NCBI RefSeq assembly: GCF_030272615.1
Contig: NC_081410.1
Coordinates: forward strand, 124,497,140 to 124,557,139
Length of the DNA: 60,000 bases
Source of the DNA: Cryptomeria japonica
Lineage: Eukaryota; Streptophyta; Pinopsida; Cupressales; Cupressaceae
Direction: 5' to 3'
In this document: positions 1-12,040 of the stretch, one piece after another
Layout of the letters: every line of letters begins with the position of its first letter
Numbering within the stretch: position 1 is the stretch's first letter
The notes under the pieces: model-generated
The model's database searches: none
Seen by the model: the letters and a program-made list of their open reading frames with translations, nothing else
Told to the model about the DNA's origin: nothing
Position numbers and translations under genes: made by a program

Positions 1-76
1 AAATTTGTGCTTTTGAGAGATTCTTAAAGTCAAATCTTACATTGTCAATCATTTAGGAGAATCTTTGTGGAGGTAA

Positions 77-1430
77 ATGGGGAGTAGTAGTCGTCGGAAG
101 TCTAAACACAAAAGAAAACTTTCAAATGACCAAATTGAAGTGTATAGAGAAAGAGATAGAGAAGGTCATAGGAGGAGAAGACAAGGTATGTTAAATATTT
201 CTAATGTTACTTCAAGTGAAGAGGAAATTGAATTTGAAAATGTGTCACAAGTTATTGAAAGTGAAAATGTAGATTTTGAAAGTGAAAATGTTGAAAGTGA
301 TAATGAAAATGCTCAACATGTGGAAAATTTTGACATAGGAGGTGAACATGTGGAAAATTTTGACATTGGAGGTGAACATGTGGAAAATGTTGACATTGGA
401 GGTGAAAATGTGGAAAACTTTGACATTGGAGGTGGAATTGCTCAACCAAGTGAGCCATATGTAACACCTAATTACTTTAGAAATGAAGACTCTCTCATGG
501 ATGAAAGAAAAAATACAAATTCAAGACCTTCAAGAACCCCAAAATGGTTACTTGAAATCGATGAGAACATTATTGCGAATCTTGAAGGCAAGAGGTCAAC
601 AAGAACCGTTCGGTTGTGGGCTACACAACTTTTCGACCAAGATTTTAGCAATAAGACATTGACCGAGCAATGCCAACTCTTTGTTCAATTGCTAAATATG
701 ATAAAGATGATAAAGATGAGACCATTGCTAAACAAATTGAACATTCATATGAACAAGAAGATGGAGAGAAATTCTATTATTTCCATAAATCTATTTGACA
801 CTCTCAATTCTATTGGAAAGAATACCAAAGAAAGAGATAAGAGAGCTGCTCAAAGAGTGATTACAACCTCCTTAGTAAGCCATCAATTGAGGAAGGCTCG
901 TCAAATGAGACAAACTTGTGTTGATTTTAACATAAATCATAAAAAATTGGATAGAGCACTTGCACGAAGACAAAGACTTGTTGATCCACTTGAACAAGAT
1001 ACATGGGATTTTGGTGTGAGGCTTCCACGTGTTGATAGAAAGTTGATTGACAATGTGAAGAAGGAGATTCAACAATTTTGGCACTCTAATTCTAGAGTGT
1101 CACCCAATGTAAAGGATGTTTGGAAATTAAGAATCGGCAACCGAGACCACACATCACATCCCAAACATTTCTTGGAATCAAGCCAAACAATTTTGTCAAA
1201 AAAATTTGCGAAGTACATCCAACTTTGCAAATATGACAAAGGGCCTTTGAATCTATGAAGCCATTTTATTGTGTTCCTCTTAAGATTCATAATACTTGTT
1301 GTTCCAAGTACCATGTGGAGTTTTCAATGTACCATGAACTTTTACGTCATATTTGTTCTATGATGCATACTAATGAGATGTTGCAGGAGTGCGGTGCAAT
1401 GCTATTTTTGAGATCATCAAGAGACTTGCA
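77..1430 (+). pseudogene. Transposase-like gene, truncated paralogue of gene B of element T
   Basis: The open frame runs from the ATG at 77 to a stop at 1258 (393 aa). A one-base frameshift near 1240 moves the homology to the next frame, where MKPFYCVPLKIHNTCC continues to about 1428. Both parts align along their length with the minus-strand gene at 24,798-26,970. Shared blocks include RTPKWLLEID vs RKPKYLIDID, CQLFVQLL vs CQLFVEMM, RVITTSLVS vs RCVITSTIVS, NSRVSPNVKDV vs NTRVSPNQRDV, HPKHFLESSQT vs HPKHFLDMTQT and NEMLQE vs NNVLQE. The N-terminus is basic (RRKSKHKRK), like the MPRK start of gene B. An acidic linker contains a 10-residue repeat. Homology stops at about 1430 in a poly-T tract, so the Cys-rich and SDN..SQFKN regions are missing. 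Function is inferred only from the paralogue. Upstream sequence lies outside the window. Confidence 0.75.
317..436 (+). repeat. Intragenic 30-bp minisatellite, four units
   Basis: Four in-frame 30-bp units encode variants of HVENFDIGGE in the acidic linker of the truncated transposase-like gene. Units differ by one to three bases. The preceding EN-V-rich stretch (EFENVSQVIESENV) looks like older copies of a related motif. Confidence 0.85.
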
Positions 1431-1527
1431 AGATCTTTTTTTTTTCCTGTTGCTGCCTTTTTTTTCATTGTTGCCACATTAATGGCAATGACAGAAATTG
1501 GATATCTGATATCCGATTTTATTACTC

Positions 1528-1597
<70 letters not shown>

Positions 1598-2416
1598 TTT
1601 TTAAGGATGTTCTCATCTTTCCAACAATATAAGGCTTGTCTTATTTCGACTTTAATAAATAATTATTATTTATTTTCTAATTAAATTCTGACAATAGTCC
1701 TGATTGATAGATTGATTGAAAAACTCTCATAACTTTCAAATGGTATAACATTTTTTGAATCCGAAACATGCATCATATTCTATGCTTTGTCTACTATAGG
1801 GAAAAATTTAAAAAAAGTTAAATTTCATAAGGTTTTGACCAAGTTAAGGTGGTTAGATGTAGGAGTTTCTGAATTTCTGAAAAGCTGTAGTAAAAAATTC
1901 ATAAATAATTATTTACTTTATAAAAAAATATGTTTCACATCCGGACATGAGTCTAATACTTATATTATAAATATTATAAAAAAATATTATGTTTTGATTG
2001 TGATTAGGGTGGTTAGACATACGTCTACTTCTTATCTTTTTCCTGAAATTTTAGTACCACTGCATTGAAATTTGAAATTTTCATTAAATAGGATTCTTTT
2101 TTTTTTAAAAACAACTAGTAGATTAGAAACTAAATTCAATTTTCTATAGATTCTCTTCTTACATATTTTAAAAATAATTTTCACAACTTATTCAAATTTT
2201 CATGTCAAGTTGCATAACTCTGATTTTCTGAAATTTCATTACCACTTAAGGACCTATTTTGGCACACCATGATCTTGCACATACCTAGTTGTGCTTTATG
2301 GATTGTGATTTTCTCCTTCATCTTTTTAATTCCTTTAGCACTGTTATTCATTTTTTTAACTAATCTCAACCAAATTCCCGAGACTTCCCTTTAGCTTTTC
2401 CATTTCTTTCTCCAAA
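1431..2416. other. Non-coding AT-rich stretch with poly-T and (GA)n
   Basis: After the transposase homology ends there is a T-rich tract (about 1436-1466), then the GA microsatellite, then AT-rich sequence. I see no protein homology, RNA gene or element end. The short open frames here have no supporting motif. Confidence 0.5.
1532..1594 (+). repeat. (GA)n microsatellite
   Basis: About 31 uninterrupted GA dinucleotides follow the sequence ACTCATAT. The open frames through it (RERERE repeats) are artefacts of the repeat. Confidence 0.97.
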
Positions 2417-3560
2417 TTAGCAATTTAAGGTAATCAACTTAATTGAGCGGTTGTGCTTTATGGATGAAGTACGAATAACACATGTTTTATTAAGAATTGG
2501 GGTCTTGGTGAAGGTTTTAATAATATCATTTATTCCATGTTTGTTGTTGAGGATTTCATTGATCACCCAATGAAAGCACTTCCCCTGACTAGAGGTGGTG
2601 TTAATTAGTAGTAGGTCAAAACCTGTCATTTCACTTTTACTATTATCAAGGTCCACTTGGTCCATGTTGAGGGGGATATCTAGCTTAATCTCCTTTTCCC
2701 TTTTATCATTTATATCCTTAGACTTCCCCACACACCCTCTCATCGTCAATTTCAATATCCAACATAACATGCACATTAGGACCAGTAGAGGGTTTAGGGT
2801 TACTTTCAATTTTGTGGGCTGGTGAGGGCTTAACTTCATTCATTTTAGCATAGTCCATAGTAAGAAGGATAAGCCTCTCATGTAAAATAGGATTTTCACT
2901 ATCTTTTGCATGATTATAAAGGTCATGCTTCAAAGAAGAGAGCAAATAAAATGACATAGAGATTTTCCTATCATATCAAAAATGTTTCAAAATAGTAAAT
3001 TGATAAGAAAATATACTACCAAAATGAGCATCCAAGGTAATGTACCTCATAATCACCAATGCAACATCAACCAAAGGGATCATCTGGTCTTTTCTGTTGT
3101 AGCTCCCATATGTCATTTTCCTAACTCTGTCTCTTTCACTCTACTTAGCAAAGAAAATAGAGAGGGCTTCCTTCGCTGCCTTGCGTTCTTTGTATAACTT
3201 CTTCTCCTCAATCTACAACCTAGTGATTTTCGCAATAAAATCCTCATTAATTTTGAACTTTACACCATAGCCATTGAGAACACCATTATTCTAGTCATTA
3301 ACAAACCCTTTCATCACCCTGGGGTCATGACCATGCAGTTTTTTAAGGTATGGAACAAGTCCTCTGTCTGTAATCTTAGTCCACATATCCTAATTTTGCT
3401 CATACTTCTGATACGAGAAAGACTCAACTCTATTTTTATCTCCCCCCATGTTCGAATTGCCCTTGCCAATTCTGAGATTCACAATCTCATAACGAAACCA
3501 AAACCAAAAGACACAAAATCGAGAAGCCAAGAACAATCTAGAAGCCCTAGTGTTATGTCA
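2417..3560 (-). pseudogene. Decayed coding stretch of unknown family
   Basis: On the minus strand a protein-like reading runs from about 3,560 downwards. One frame reads MTYGSYNRKDQMIPLVDVAL, then DAHFGSIFSYQFTILKHF, a TGA (compatible with a decayed CGA Arg codon), then YDRKISMSFYLLSSLKHD and a hydrophilic, Lys/Glu-rich tail. Near 2,740 a frameshift moves it to a second frame (GCVGKSKDINDKREKE onward) that ends at 2,417. The composition and the single stop in an otherwise open reading suggest an old coding region, perhaps a transposon ORF. I do not recognise the family. It may be linked to the LINE remnant just upstream, but nothing in the sequence shows that. Confidence 0.4.
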
Positions 3561-3608
3561 TTTTCAATTATTGCAAAGAGTGGCTTTACACATGTGATAA
3601 GACAACAT

Positions 3609-3965
3609 CATTAATATTCGATAGTTGAGAATACATAAGATCTGTTGCATCCTTTCATTCCAGTTCACACAAGTGCATTGGGAAGGTTTCCCCTTCCCTC
3701 CACCATTTGGTTTTCTCATGTGCCACACCCAACTTAGCCACATAGTTCGCAAGTTGATTACCTTCCCGTAAAACATGTATTATTCATACTTCATCTAGCT
3801 TGGTAATCATGTCGAGATAATCCTGAATTAAGTGTTTAATTGTCCAACTAGGAGGCATACACTTAATTAGACAATCAATAATATTAAGGGAGTCACTTTT
3901 GTGCCATACCTTTATATGAAGTCCTCGAAAACCAAGTTGAAGCCCAAGGTAAGCTGTATTAATTA
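3609..3965 (-). pseudogene. LINE (non-LTR retrotransposon) RNase H remnant
   Basis: The minus-strand reading from about 3,960 gives NTAYLGLQLGFRGL, VWHKSDSLNIIDCLI, PSWTIKHLIQDYLDMI, then HVLREGNQLANYVAKLGV. This is the typical C-terminal half of the RNase H domain (RVT_3 type) of plant LINEs: the SDS acidic residue, the W.I...I.D helix and the H-REGN--A---AK-G block are all there. Two TGA stops interrupt it, one just before IIHVLREGN (fits CGA to TGA) and one after HLCELE. Reverse transcriptase and endonuclease are absent; the next sequence upstream is the A-rich 3' end of another element. It is an inactive fragment. Confidence 0.75.
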
Positions 3966-4009
3966 ACCATATTACAAAGGATAATTAATTAAAATAAAAT
4001 TAACCATAT

Positions 4010-5610
4010 TTTTTATTAAGTATAAACAAGTTTTGAGGGGACATGAAACCCCTTACAATAGGTTTTGAAGGGACCCAAAACCCTCAGATTTTACCAGGAT
4101 CTAGAACCCATAAACCAACGCTGCCACAAAAGAATAATTAAAATGAAATACCAACAGCCCGAACCTAGCCAAGGCTGGAAAAAACTAGCCTAAATCACAT
4201 ATACAAGGGTTTTACTAAGGCTCCCTTAACCTTCAATTGATACCATGGGTGATTCCAGACACCCATCACCTTCAAAGACACCAGATTACAATAGATAGAC
4301 ATACAATTACAATCTGGACACATGGTGTTCTAAAAGGCTCTCATATCCTTCAAACTGGGTTTTAAACTGGCTCCCAAAACCAACAACATAGGGTTTTTAT
4401 AGGATCCCTCAACCAAAGAAGGGTTATCCCAAGCCCCCTTAACCTAAAACGAAGCCCACATGCCGCCAAAATCAAAACCTGATCCTAACCAAAAAAGAAA
4501 GCTAGCCAAGCTAGGTCCTTGACTAATGCTAGCATCCAACCGGCTTGTGGGTTTAACAAGGATCCCACAACCTGAAGGAACAACTAGGCTTAGAGAAATC
4601 CCATAGGACCATAAACAAAAAGATCCAAGAGGGTTTAAATTATCTCCCTCAAACCAAAAAATAAACTGGGTTGCTGGGGTTTGAAAAACCCAAACCATAC
4701 TATGAAGCGACAAAAGAGAGAGAAAACATGCCCTCACCAACAACCCAGACAACAACAGTCGAATAGCTTCTTCATCCCATCTCTTCACCTTAATAGAAGA
4801 GAGGTCCACCTCAATAAGAAATAAGTGATAGCATACTAGCAACCCCAAAAGTACAAACGTAGCTAGTAAGGCCTAGATCACTCCTCCAAACCTAGTCTCC
4901 ACTTCAATAGGAGAAGTGGTCACTTTGATAAGACAAGGAGGAAAGCAACCTGAGAGTCTGCAATCGCCTCTCACCATCTAGCACAACAATAGATTCTCCA
5001 CCTCTATAGGAGAGTAACCCATCACATAGAAAGCACCAAGAAACCAGGGCAGCAGATTAGCCGAAAAACCCATCAAGTGATATTTCAAAAGAAGACCAAA
5101 GTGCTTCTCACACAAAGAGCCAATGGCTTCCAACAAAACCAAGAGGTTGAAACAACCTCTGCACCAAGCTACCAATGAAAGCATAGGGCCCCAAAGCGAG
5201 CCACAGACAACATGAGAGGGCAAAACATCCGACCCCAAATCTGCCACAAAACGAAGCTCCAAAGGCACCCCTAGAAAATAAACCTAGACACTAGGGATAT
5301 AGGTCTTCTTAACAACACATGCCAGTCCCAACAACCCTAGACATAGCCAAAAACAAACCTTCCATCTTTGTCGCACCCCTTCCAAAACCATTGTCCAAAA
5401 ACCCCTCAAACAGCTAGAACCCCCAATCCACAAAGTAAGCACAAAGGCTAAAGTAGGGGATCTGGGGTGGGAACAAAGAAGGAATGGAAGGGAAAGATGG
5501 GTGATCATCCCCTTCCCCATCATCTTCTCCTCCCTCAGAGTCATCTTCCTAAGCGGCTGAAACCCTAGCCACAGACCTTCTCCCACTCCCACTCGCCGTC
5601 GCCATTAATT
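4010..5610 (-). mobile_element. Unclassified retroelement with A-rich 3' end
   Basis: Read on the minus strand this block starts near an ATGGCGACGGCGAGTGGGAG and ends in TTGTTTATACTTAATAAAAAA. The interior is GC-richer than its surroundings and is marked by phrases such as GGTTTTGGG and CCCTCAAAACC. A short related fragment lies at 11,545-11,736 and ends the same way (CAAAACCTATTTTATCCTAATAAAAAAA). The A-rich ends suggest a retrotransposed sequence (LINE, SINE-like or processed RNA). Open frames of 96-134 aa show no recognisable domain and are probably chance. Exact ends and target duplications were not resolved. Confidence 0.4.
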
Positions 5611-5869
5611 GTACTACTTAGGGACCATTAAATTTAATTCATTTTAGTTGTTTAGAGAAGTTATGTTGTTTTATGTTCTACATGCTTTATTGTGTTGGTC
5701 TATAGTTGACTTAGTTGGTTTATCTTATTTGGATCATTCTTTTTTGGTATGGATATGCATTGGAGGTCAAGTTTGGATGTTGATATGGGTCTTACCGTGG
5801 TGTCTGTAGATCCAAATGAGTAATTTTCATTGGTTGATGCCTTTTGGGTTGATTGGTTAGTGTGCTTCA

Positions 5870-6760
5870 TTGTTTTCTATACATTACGATAAATGCCAAC
5901 TTTGGAGGATGTGTTTCCATGTGCAGTTTATTAGAATCAACTTAGAAGGATGTGTTGTGATGTGTTTGGGTCCCCTTTATCTCCAAGAGTGGATAACATT
6001 ATGTTTTATTGGTCCATTTGGCCTAATTTATCTAATATTGTATATTTTGTCTGTGGTCGACCTAGTTGAGGGTTTTCATGAATAATCTTGTATAATGTGC
6101 GGTTGTATGAATTGAGATGTGGAATGTGCATTAATTTATGTGAAGTGAACGTGAAGAATGCACAAGAAAATTTCATATAGCAAAAGTGTGAAGGTTAGTT
6201 TGTGAAGAGTTTTGTTGATGATATCAAAAGTATGATAGTGTTTTAAGACAATGATTGATGTTAGATGTGTTTTTCATGATATCTTTCACTTGCCACAATA
6301 GTTCAAGGAGAATTTAATGATTAGGATATCTTGTTCATTTCAATTTACTTATTCCGTATACCTTCTGGGAGCCAACAAGTCTCTTTTGGTTGTTTCTAGT
6401 CATTTGTATCTTACCTTGAGGCACCGAGTCTTAGTAATGCAAGTCCCTTCTATCTTGCCATAAAGTTGTGTTCCTTAGTCTTGCAAGTCCTATTAGGTGT
6501 AGTGAGATCCTTGGACTTGAGCCTAAAAATTTGTAATCGGTTATATTATGAGTGCGATTCTTGTCGTGGTTTTGCCTCTTTTGGGTTTTCCATGGAAAAT
6601 TTGGTGTTCATTTGTTTGTTGTGATTTTTGCTTTCTTGTTTCATAATTGTAATAATAAAATAATAGTGGTTTAAAATTTAAAAAGATTAGGAGTAAATTA
6701 TTTGAGGTTCAAACTAATTCACCCCCGCCCACCCCTCTTAGGCTTGTGGTGTATTCAATA
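5870..6760 (+). mobile_element. Probable copia-type LTR remnant
   Basis: Around 6,560-6,740 the sequence has the signature of a plant copia LTR 3' part: GTGGTTTTGCCTCTTTTGGG, then TTTTCCATGGAAAA, then TTCACCCCCGCCCACCCCTC with CTTAGGC. The upstream part is AT-rich with no protein homology. No primer-binding site or internal domain follows, so it would be a solo or truncated LTR. The 5' limit is uncertain and the identification rests on pattern memory. Confidence 0.4.
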
Positions 6761-7308
6761 ATAAGCATATCAATGAGTAGCCTCTCCTTTTATAACTTTT
6801 CTTTATGGCATTTCATTTTCTTTTTCCTTTTTCTTCAATCAAATATTTATTCTTGCAATTTAATCACTATTTTAGTTAATATTACAATGTCACCTTGAAA
6901 AGATTTTTACTTTGATAATAATTTTTTTAATGACGAGTTCCTAACTTGTAAATTTTAACAAGGTAGAAACCAAATTTATTGTTTGATAAAGTGTTTACTT
7001 CATGGCTAAACAATTCACCTAGATCCCATTCCAATAATGACACATGCTAAAAACTCCAAAATTGGCTTGACTTGGTATTAATCTTCTCTTTCCAACCAAG
7101 CGTAGCATAAGGTAAATACAAATCCATGGGTAGACAGTTGTGGAAAATGGGAGGAATGTCTAGCCGACGCTGGTGAAGCTAATTAGACTCCCGTGCTAGA
7201 CAGAATAGATGCATTGTATTGACTACAATACCATTGAAGTTAGATGCATTGTATTGACAGATTAAAAAGGCGATCTACACCTCCAACAGGTACTAATTAG
7301 TCTACAAG

Positions 7309-7592
7309 CACGCGAAAGAAAAATCTTATAATGACAAATGTTACGACTCCAAGCATAGACATAAGAATGTGCACTTCATCTTCACCCTTCACTTAATTCA
7401 TCACTCTTTTATAAAATTGTACGTCTCTTAACAAAAATGGAAGGCAGAGATATCAAAAGACATTTCAAAATGTTGATGAGTATTCTCCCACGCGAAAGAA
7501 AATTCGAGTAAGAACAAATGTTATGACTCTATGAATAGACACAATGATCTGCAACTCATCTTCATTCATTGCTTCTCAACAAAATTCTATTC
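7309..7592 (+). repeat. Diverged direct duplication, period about 180 bp
   Basis: Both copies begin CACGCGAAAGAAAA. They share ACAAATGTTA(C/T)GACTC, then an ATAGACA block, then TGCA(C)-TCATCTTCA. Copies start near 7,309 and 7,489. Similarity is roughly 75-80% by eye. No function is apparent. Confidence 0.6.
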
Positions 7593-9230
7593 CATTTTTC
7601 CAAGTTGTTCACCTAGATAGCTCAGTTTCTTCTTTTGAAAAATTCAAAGATAAATGTGTTCTCAAATATCTTCTTTAGTCTACAATTTTTTCTTTTGATT
7701 ATTTTCCCATTGCAATATGACTAGTTTTTTTCGGGTTAGATTAATAGCATAAAATTGATTTTGTATTTTGAACTTAGTATATTAAAGTAATTGTCAAGCC
7801 AGGTCTTTCACTTTTATATTATAAAAAAATTTAAATATAACAATACGTAGTCTTTTTCAATTCTACATATACAAATGGACAGGTAGAAATTTTTATAAGT
7901 TCTGTCATTAATTTTATGTTATTATATATGTAGAATGATTAAATTATATAATTGATCTATGTTGATTAAAGATTTAGTAAGATATTTATTTATATTTTAA
8001 TTAAATATTGACATATTTAGAGTTTTCTTTTCAACACTTCATCAAATTATACAAGTTCTTTCATTATTAGTGTTCTCAAAGGCAATGGAAATTATATATG
8101 GTAGTTATTGTGTGCTAATTAATAGCTAAATATGAATAATTTATATTTAGAAAAGATAAGACAAGATGTTCACACATACATATACATGTCAATAGAAAAC
8201 GTTTAATTGTTAACTCAAATAATAAGAATTGCATTTACATAGTATCATAACATTAGAAGATTAATTTTGAAGATTGAAGACACAAAAATTAAATTATTGT
8301 GATTAGTCTATTGATTTCGATTTTTTGGTTGTATAATGTCTATGTTTGTGAGGGGACTAATAATTGATGGGTATATAATTATTTTACTATAAATAGAGTA
8401 AGAGGTATACGTATTTTCTGAAAAAATAAGTAGTTGGAATGAAGTACATATATAAACACAAATTTTACATTACAATAACAATTTAATGGAATAATATATA
8501 CTAAAAAGAAGCATCAATATAACTTTTTATATTGATTGAGTGATATATAAATGATGGGTAGTATTATATTTCACACATAGAAAATATTATATTATTGATG
8601 GGTAGTAGTATTATATTATTGGTACAAATTTTCACTTTTAGTACATCTCCTTTAGCTATGTTATCTTTCAGCTATGCAAAAGCAATTATATAAATTTTAT
8701 GACTCTACTTAAGTGTTGACATATAATTTGATCTTTATCTCTTCTCATCTTGCCCACATTAAATATAACTAGTTCTAGTCTAAAAATTTACCATTTCTTA
8801 TCATAGATTTTACATACATAGAAATGATCTAGATTACTTCAAGATGCAAAAATAAACCCTAAAACTTCAAATTGAATTTTGGACCAATTTTTCTTCATCC
8901 TAGCTATTGTGTATCAACTTGATGCATAGAAATTTTTTCTAATATTAATATTTGTGAGCTTATATGTGCAATACAATGTAAACTAAGATACAAATTATGA
9001 TTATGTCAAGGTGTAGACAACTATATTATACTAGACTTGTTTTGATAATTCTACACATTAGGTTCATCCCAATTAATTCCTTTTAGCATTACCACATGCA
9101 TTAATTTTTTTACTAATTAAGTGGGCTATGTCATCAAGTATACTAGCTAATTAAATATTATCAACTAGTTATTTACTTTTTTTGATTATTTTTTTCATAA
9201 TTAATTAATTTATTAATGTCTTCAGACGTG

Positions 9231-9360
9231 TAGTGTCATGGTTAAACAAAATTAAGGTTCAAACCCCTATTGGGCCATTTTTCTCACGAGTTTGAACAAG
9301 TGAAGTGTGGGGATGAGGTCCCATGTTTGTGGCCTCATTGATTCATAGCTATGCTAAAAA
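9231..9360 (+). mobile_element. Possible tRNA-derived SINE remnant
   Basis: TAGTGTCATGG at 9,231-9,241 resembles a pol III box A, and GGTTCAAACC at 9,256-9,265 matches box B well. They are followed by a GTGGGGATGAGGTCCC stretch like the body of plant SINEs. The box spacing (about 25 bp) is shorter than usual for a tRNA promoter, so this is tentative. Confidence 0.3.
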
Positions 9361-11544
9361 ATGTTTCATGTAGAATTGAAGGGCATGTCATGCCAACGTC
9401 GGCCATCTCATTAAAAAGTTTAGAAAACATTAGAAAAAAATAAATTATTAATCAATTACTTCTCATTTTTATCTACTAACACCACTCCACAATTAAATAA
9501 TAATTTTATTAATTAATCAAATTCCAAATGCATACATACTTAATTAATTACATATACAAAATAAATGATTAATTATCATTTCAAGCATTCCACAAATAAA
9601 ATCCATTCACACATAAGTAATCAAATATTTAAGTAGTTGATTAATTACCCAGATGCCATTCTCAATTGTCTAAGCAATTCTTTTTTTTTTTTTTTATCTT
9701 TTTGACTTATGCATGCACATTCTAAAGTGATATAAATCAAATATCATACAAATTGGGAGAATTGATCTAAAATTTGCATCTTCTATTTAAAAAGTAAATA
9801 ATTCTAACTATTTTTTTCTATTCCATCGTATAAGGATTTTATAGGTATATGTTGTACAAATGTTTGTGAACATTGAGCAATCATATTCCATCACAACATA
9901 ACATTTATCTGAGCTTTTCTTGGTTTTAGAATATCATTTTTAATTTTTTTTAGTTTCATTTTAATTCTTTAGGATATACATTTTGGTATGTCAAGTGCGA
10001 TCTACATTCTAAATATATTAATCTTTAGTGTTTTTAATAGTTTTCTTACAGGTTTAGATTTAATATCTGTAAAATTTATTTAGTACTTTTATCAATGTCT
10101 ATACAATTAATTCAATATGTTTTCTCTAATACCTTATCACTTCTTCCCTTTTTGTATTATGTTTATCTTTGTACTTAGGAGTGACTTATCATATCATCAT
10201 TTGTTAGTTTTTTTCTTTTTCTCATCATCTTATAATATTTTTATCATTTATGTAGGGATTATATTTATTTAATTGATTTAAGTTATTCATAAGTAAATTT
10301 TTATGTATATTAACTTGTTTATTTTACAAATTTCTTGTATCTTTTAACTCATAGCTTTGTTCAACACTTTTTTTTTCACAAAACTACATATTTGTTCTCT
10401 ATATACATTCTTACTACATCAATGAAAGCTTATGATTTTATGTACTTGTTTCATCAATTGATATATGAAAGATGGACGCTATTTCTTTAGAGTAATGTTT
10501 GAATATTTTTATGACATTTCTATTATCTTTTTTGACGTATCCACTATTGGAAATAGAATCATCATTATTTTTAAAACTAAGATATATTTATCTTTAATTT
10601 TTTGTTGGATCATTAAAATCTAATATATTCTTTCAATTTTTCTATTTTGTGTTTTCAAGTATTTTTAAGAGTGCTTGCTATTTTTTTCTTGTGTGATTAT
10701 ATAATCCTATTGTTTGACAATTGTGCTTATTAGTTAGCTAATTAAATATTAAATTCTCTTTTATGAATGCTAGTCTAAAAAGGTATTTTGCATTATGTTT
10801 CTTTTTACTCTAGTACTTAAGCTTACTCAAGTCATGTGACTTTTTGCATTTCAATGATGAGGACACATGTCATCATCTCCTTTCATCCTCAATTAGGATT
10901 TCTCTACAATTTATTTTTAATTTTTATCATTTCCTTTAATAAGGATTATTTAGTATAGTTTCATCAATAAAATACACAATATGATTTGTGTTTCTATATC
11001 AATCAACTTTTAGCACTATACCTTTGGTTTTCTCTCTTTCTATTGTAGGTGTTTGGTTGGAAGTGATCTTTGGGAGCTATAGGATTGAGAAATCAACTCC
11101 AACATGGTTTTAGAGCTCCAAATCATCCATAATTTTCTCTTAGCTTTCTAATAGATCTAGTCTTAGATAAATATTTATTATGACATGGAGCCAAATTAAT
11201 CTCACTATTAAATTTCAAAGGCCAAAATACTTGATATTTTCTTATTTAAATATTAAATTTAAAGGTAAAAAATTTATATGTACTTTATAGTGGGTCTAAG
11301 ATTTTTAAACATTAAATTTCATTCTGTTGTACAAATTTGTATCTTGTATGATGTCATATAGATTCCAAGCAAGAGAAATCAGCCCCTTGTGTTTGTAAAT
11401 TTTAGCATTATTTATGTATCTTTTGGCTCATCTTTTTGGAATTTCAAGCAACCTTTTTCATTTTCCAACAATGAATTTTTACATTTTCTAATGGATTTTT
11501 TGTCACTATACTTTTCTAGTGATTGTTTTTTATTTTTTTTTATT

Positions 11545-11736
11545 AGGATAAAATAGGTTTTGAAGGGGCCTTGAAACCCTTACAACAAGAGAGTTGACAT
11601 CGAAAAATGGACTAGATTACTTAGCAGCGAACCATAGGTTTTAGAAAGGACCTAAAACCTTCTGGACTTACAAGCATCCAGAGCCCAAAACCAAAGATTG
11701 CATAAAATATAAACATAAAATCAGAGTAGCCACATC
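11545..11736 (-). mobile_element. 3' fragment of the A-rich-tailed element seen at 4,010
   Basis: Minus-strand sequence ends CAAAACCTATTTTATCC followed by TAATAAAAAAAA, parallel to the end of the 4,010-5,610 block; internal phrases (GGTTTTGGGC, AAGGTTTTAGGTCC) also match loosely. It abuts the start of the E2 LTR. Only the last 190 bp are present, consistent with 5' truncation or with cutting by E2. Confidence 0.4.
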
Positions 11737-11859
11737 TATAATAACCCACTTAACTTAATCCATAAATTCAAATGATATTTTTTTTTTTTTTAATATATAA
11801 AAATATTGATTTCTTATTCTTACTTATTCTTATTTATTTTTGATTCAATCACATACTTA

Positions 11860-12040
11860 GGTACATCTATCCAAATGAGATAGGCATCCATCCAACCGAG
11901 ATGGGCATCTAACCATACAGGTTAGGCATCTATCCATATGGGTTAGGCATCTAACCATACGGGACAGGAGGTTTCATCTATCCAATCTGGGATAGGCATC
12001 TACCCAAACGAGGTAGGCATCTATTCATAAGAATAGGATA
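11860..12040 (+). repeat. 21-bp minisatellite in the E2 LTR
   Basis: About eight degenerate units of the form GGCATCTATCCATACGGGTTA. The homologous array in the other LTR is at 56,695-56,880, so the repeat belongs to the LTR. Confidence 0.85.

Larger units (their letters stand above)
6761..11544. other. AT-rich intergenic DNA
   Basis: About 4.8 kb of AT-rich sequence contains no open frame long enough to reach the usual track cut-off, no retrotransposon domain and no obvious tRNA. The only structures I can point to are a diverged direct duplication at 7,309-7,592 and a possible tRNA-derived SINE near 9,231. It may be heavily decayed transposon DNA. Confidence 0.5.

Noticed and set aside
4444-5592. 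Minus-strand frames of 96-134 aa in the A-tailed element as genes
   Set aside because: Hydrophobic, low-complexity translations in different frames with no conserved motif.
8389-8405. TATAAATA-like promoter at about 8,390
   Set aside because: A good TATA word, but no gene or transcript-like sequence follows within several kilobases of AT-rich DNA where such words are frequent by chance.
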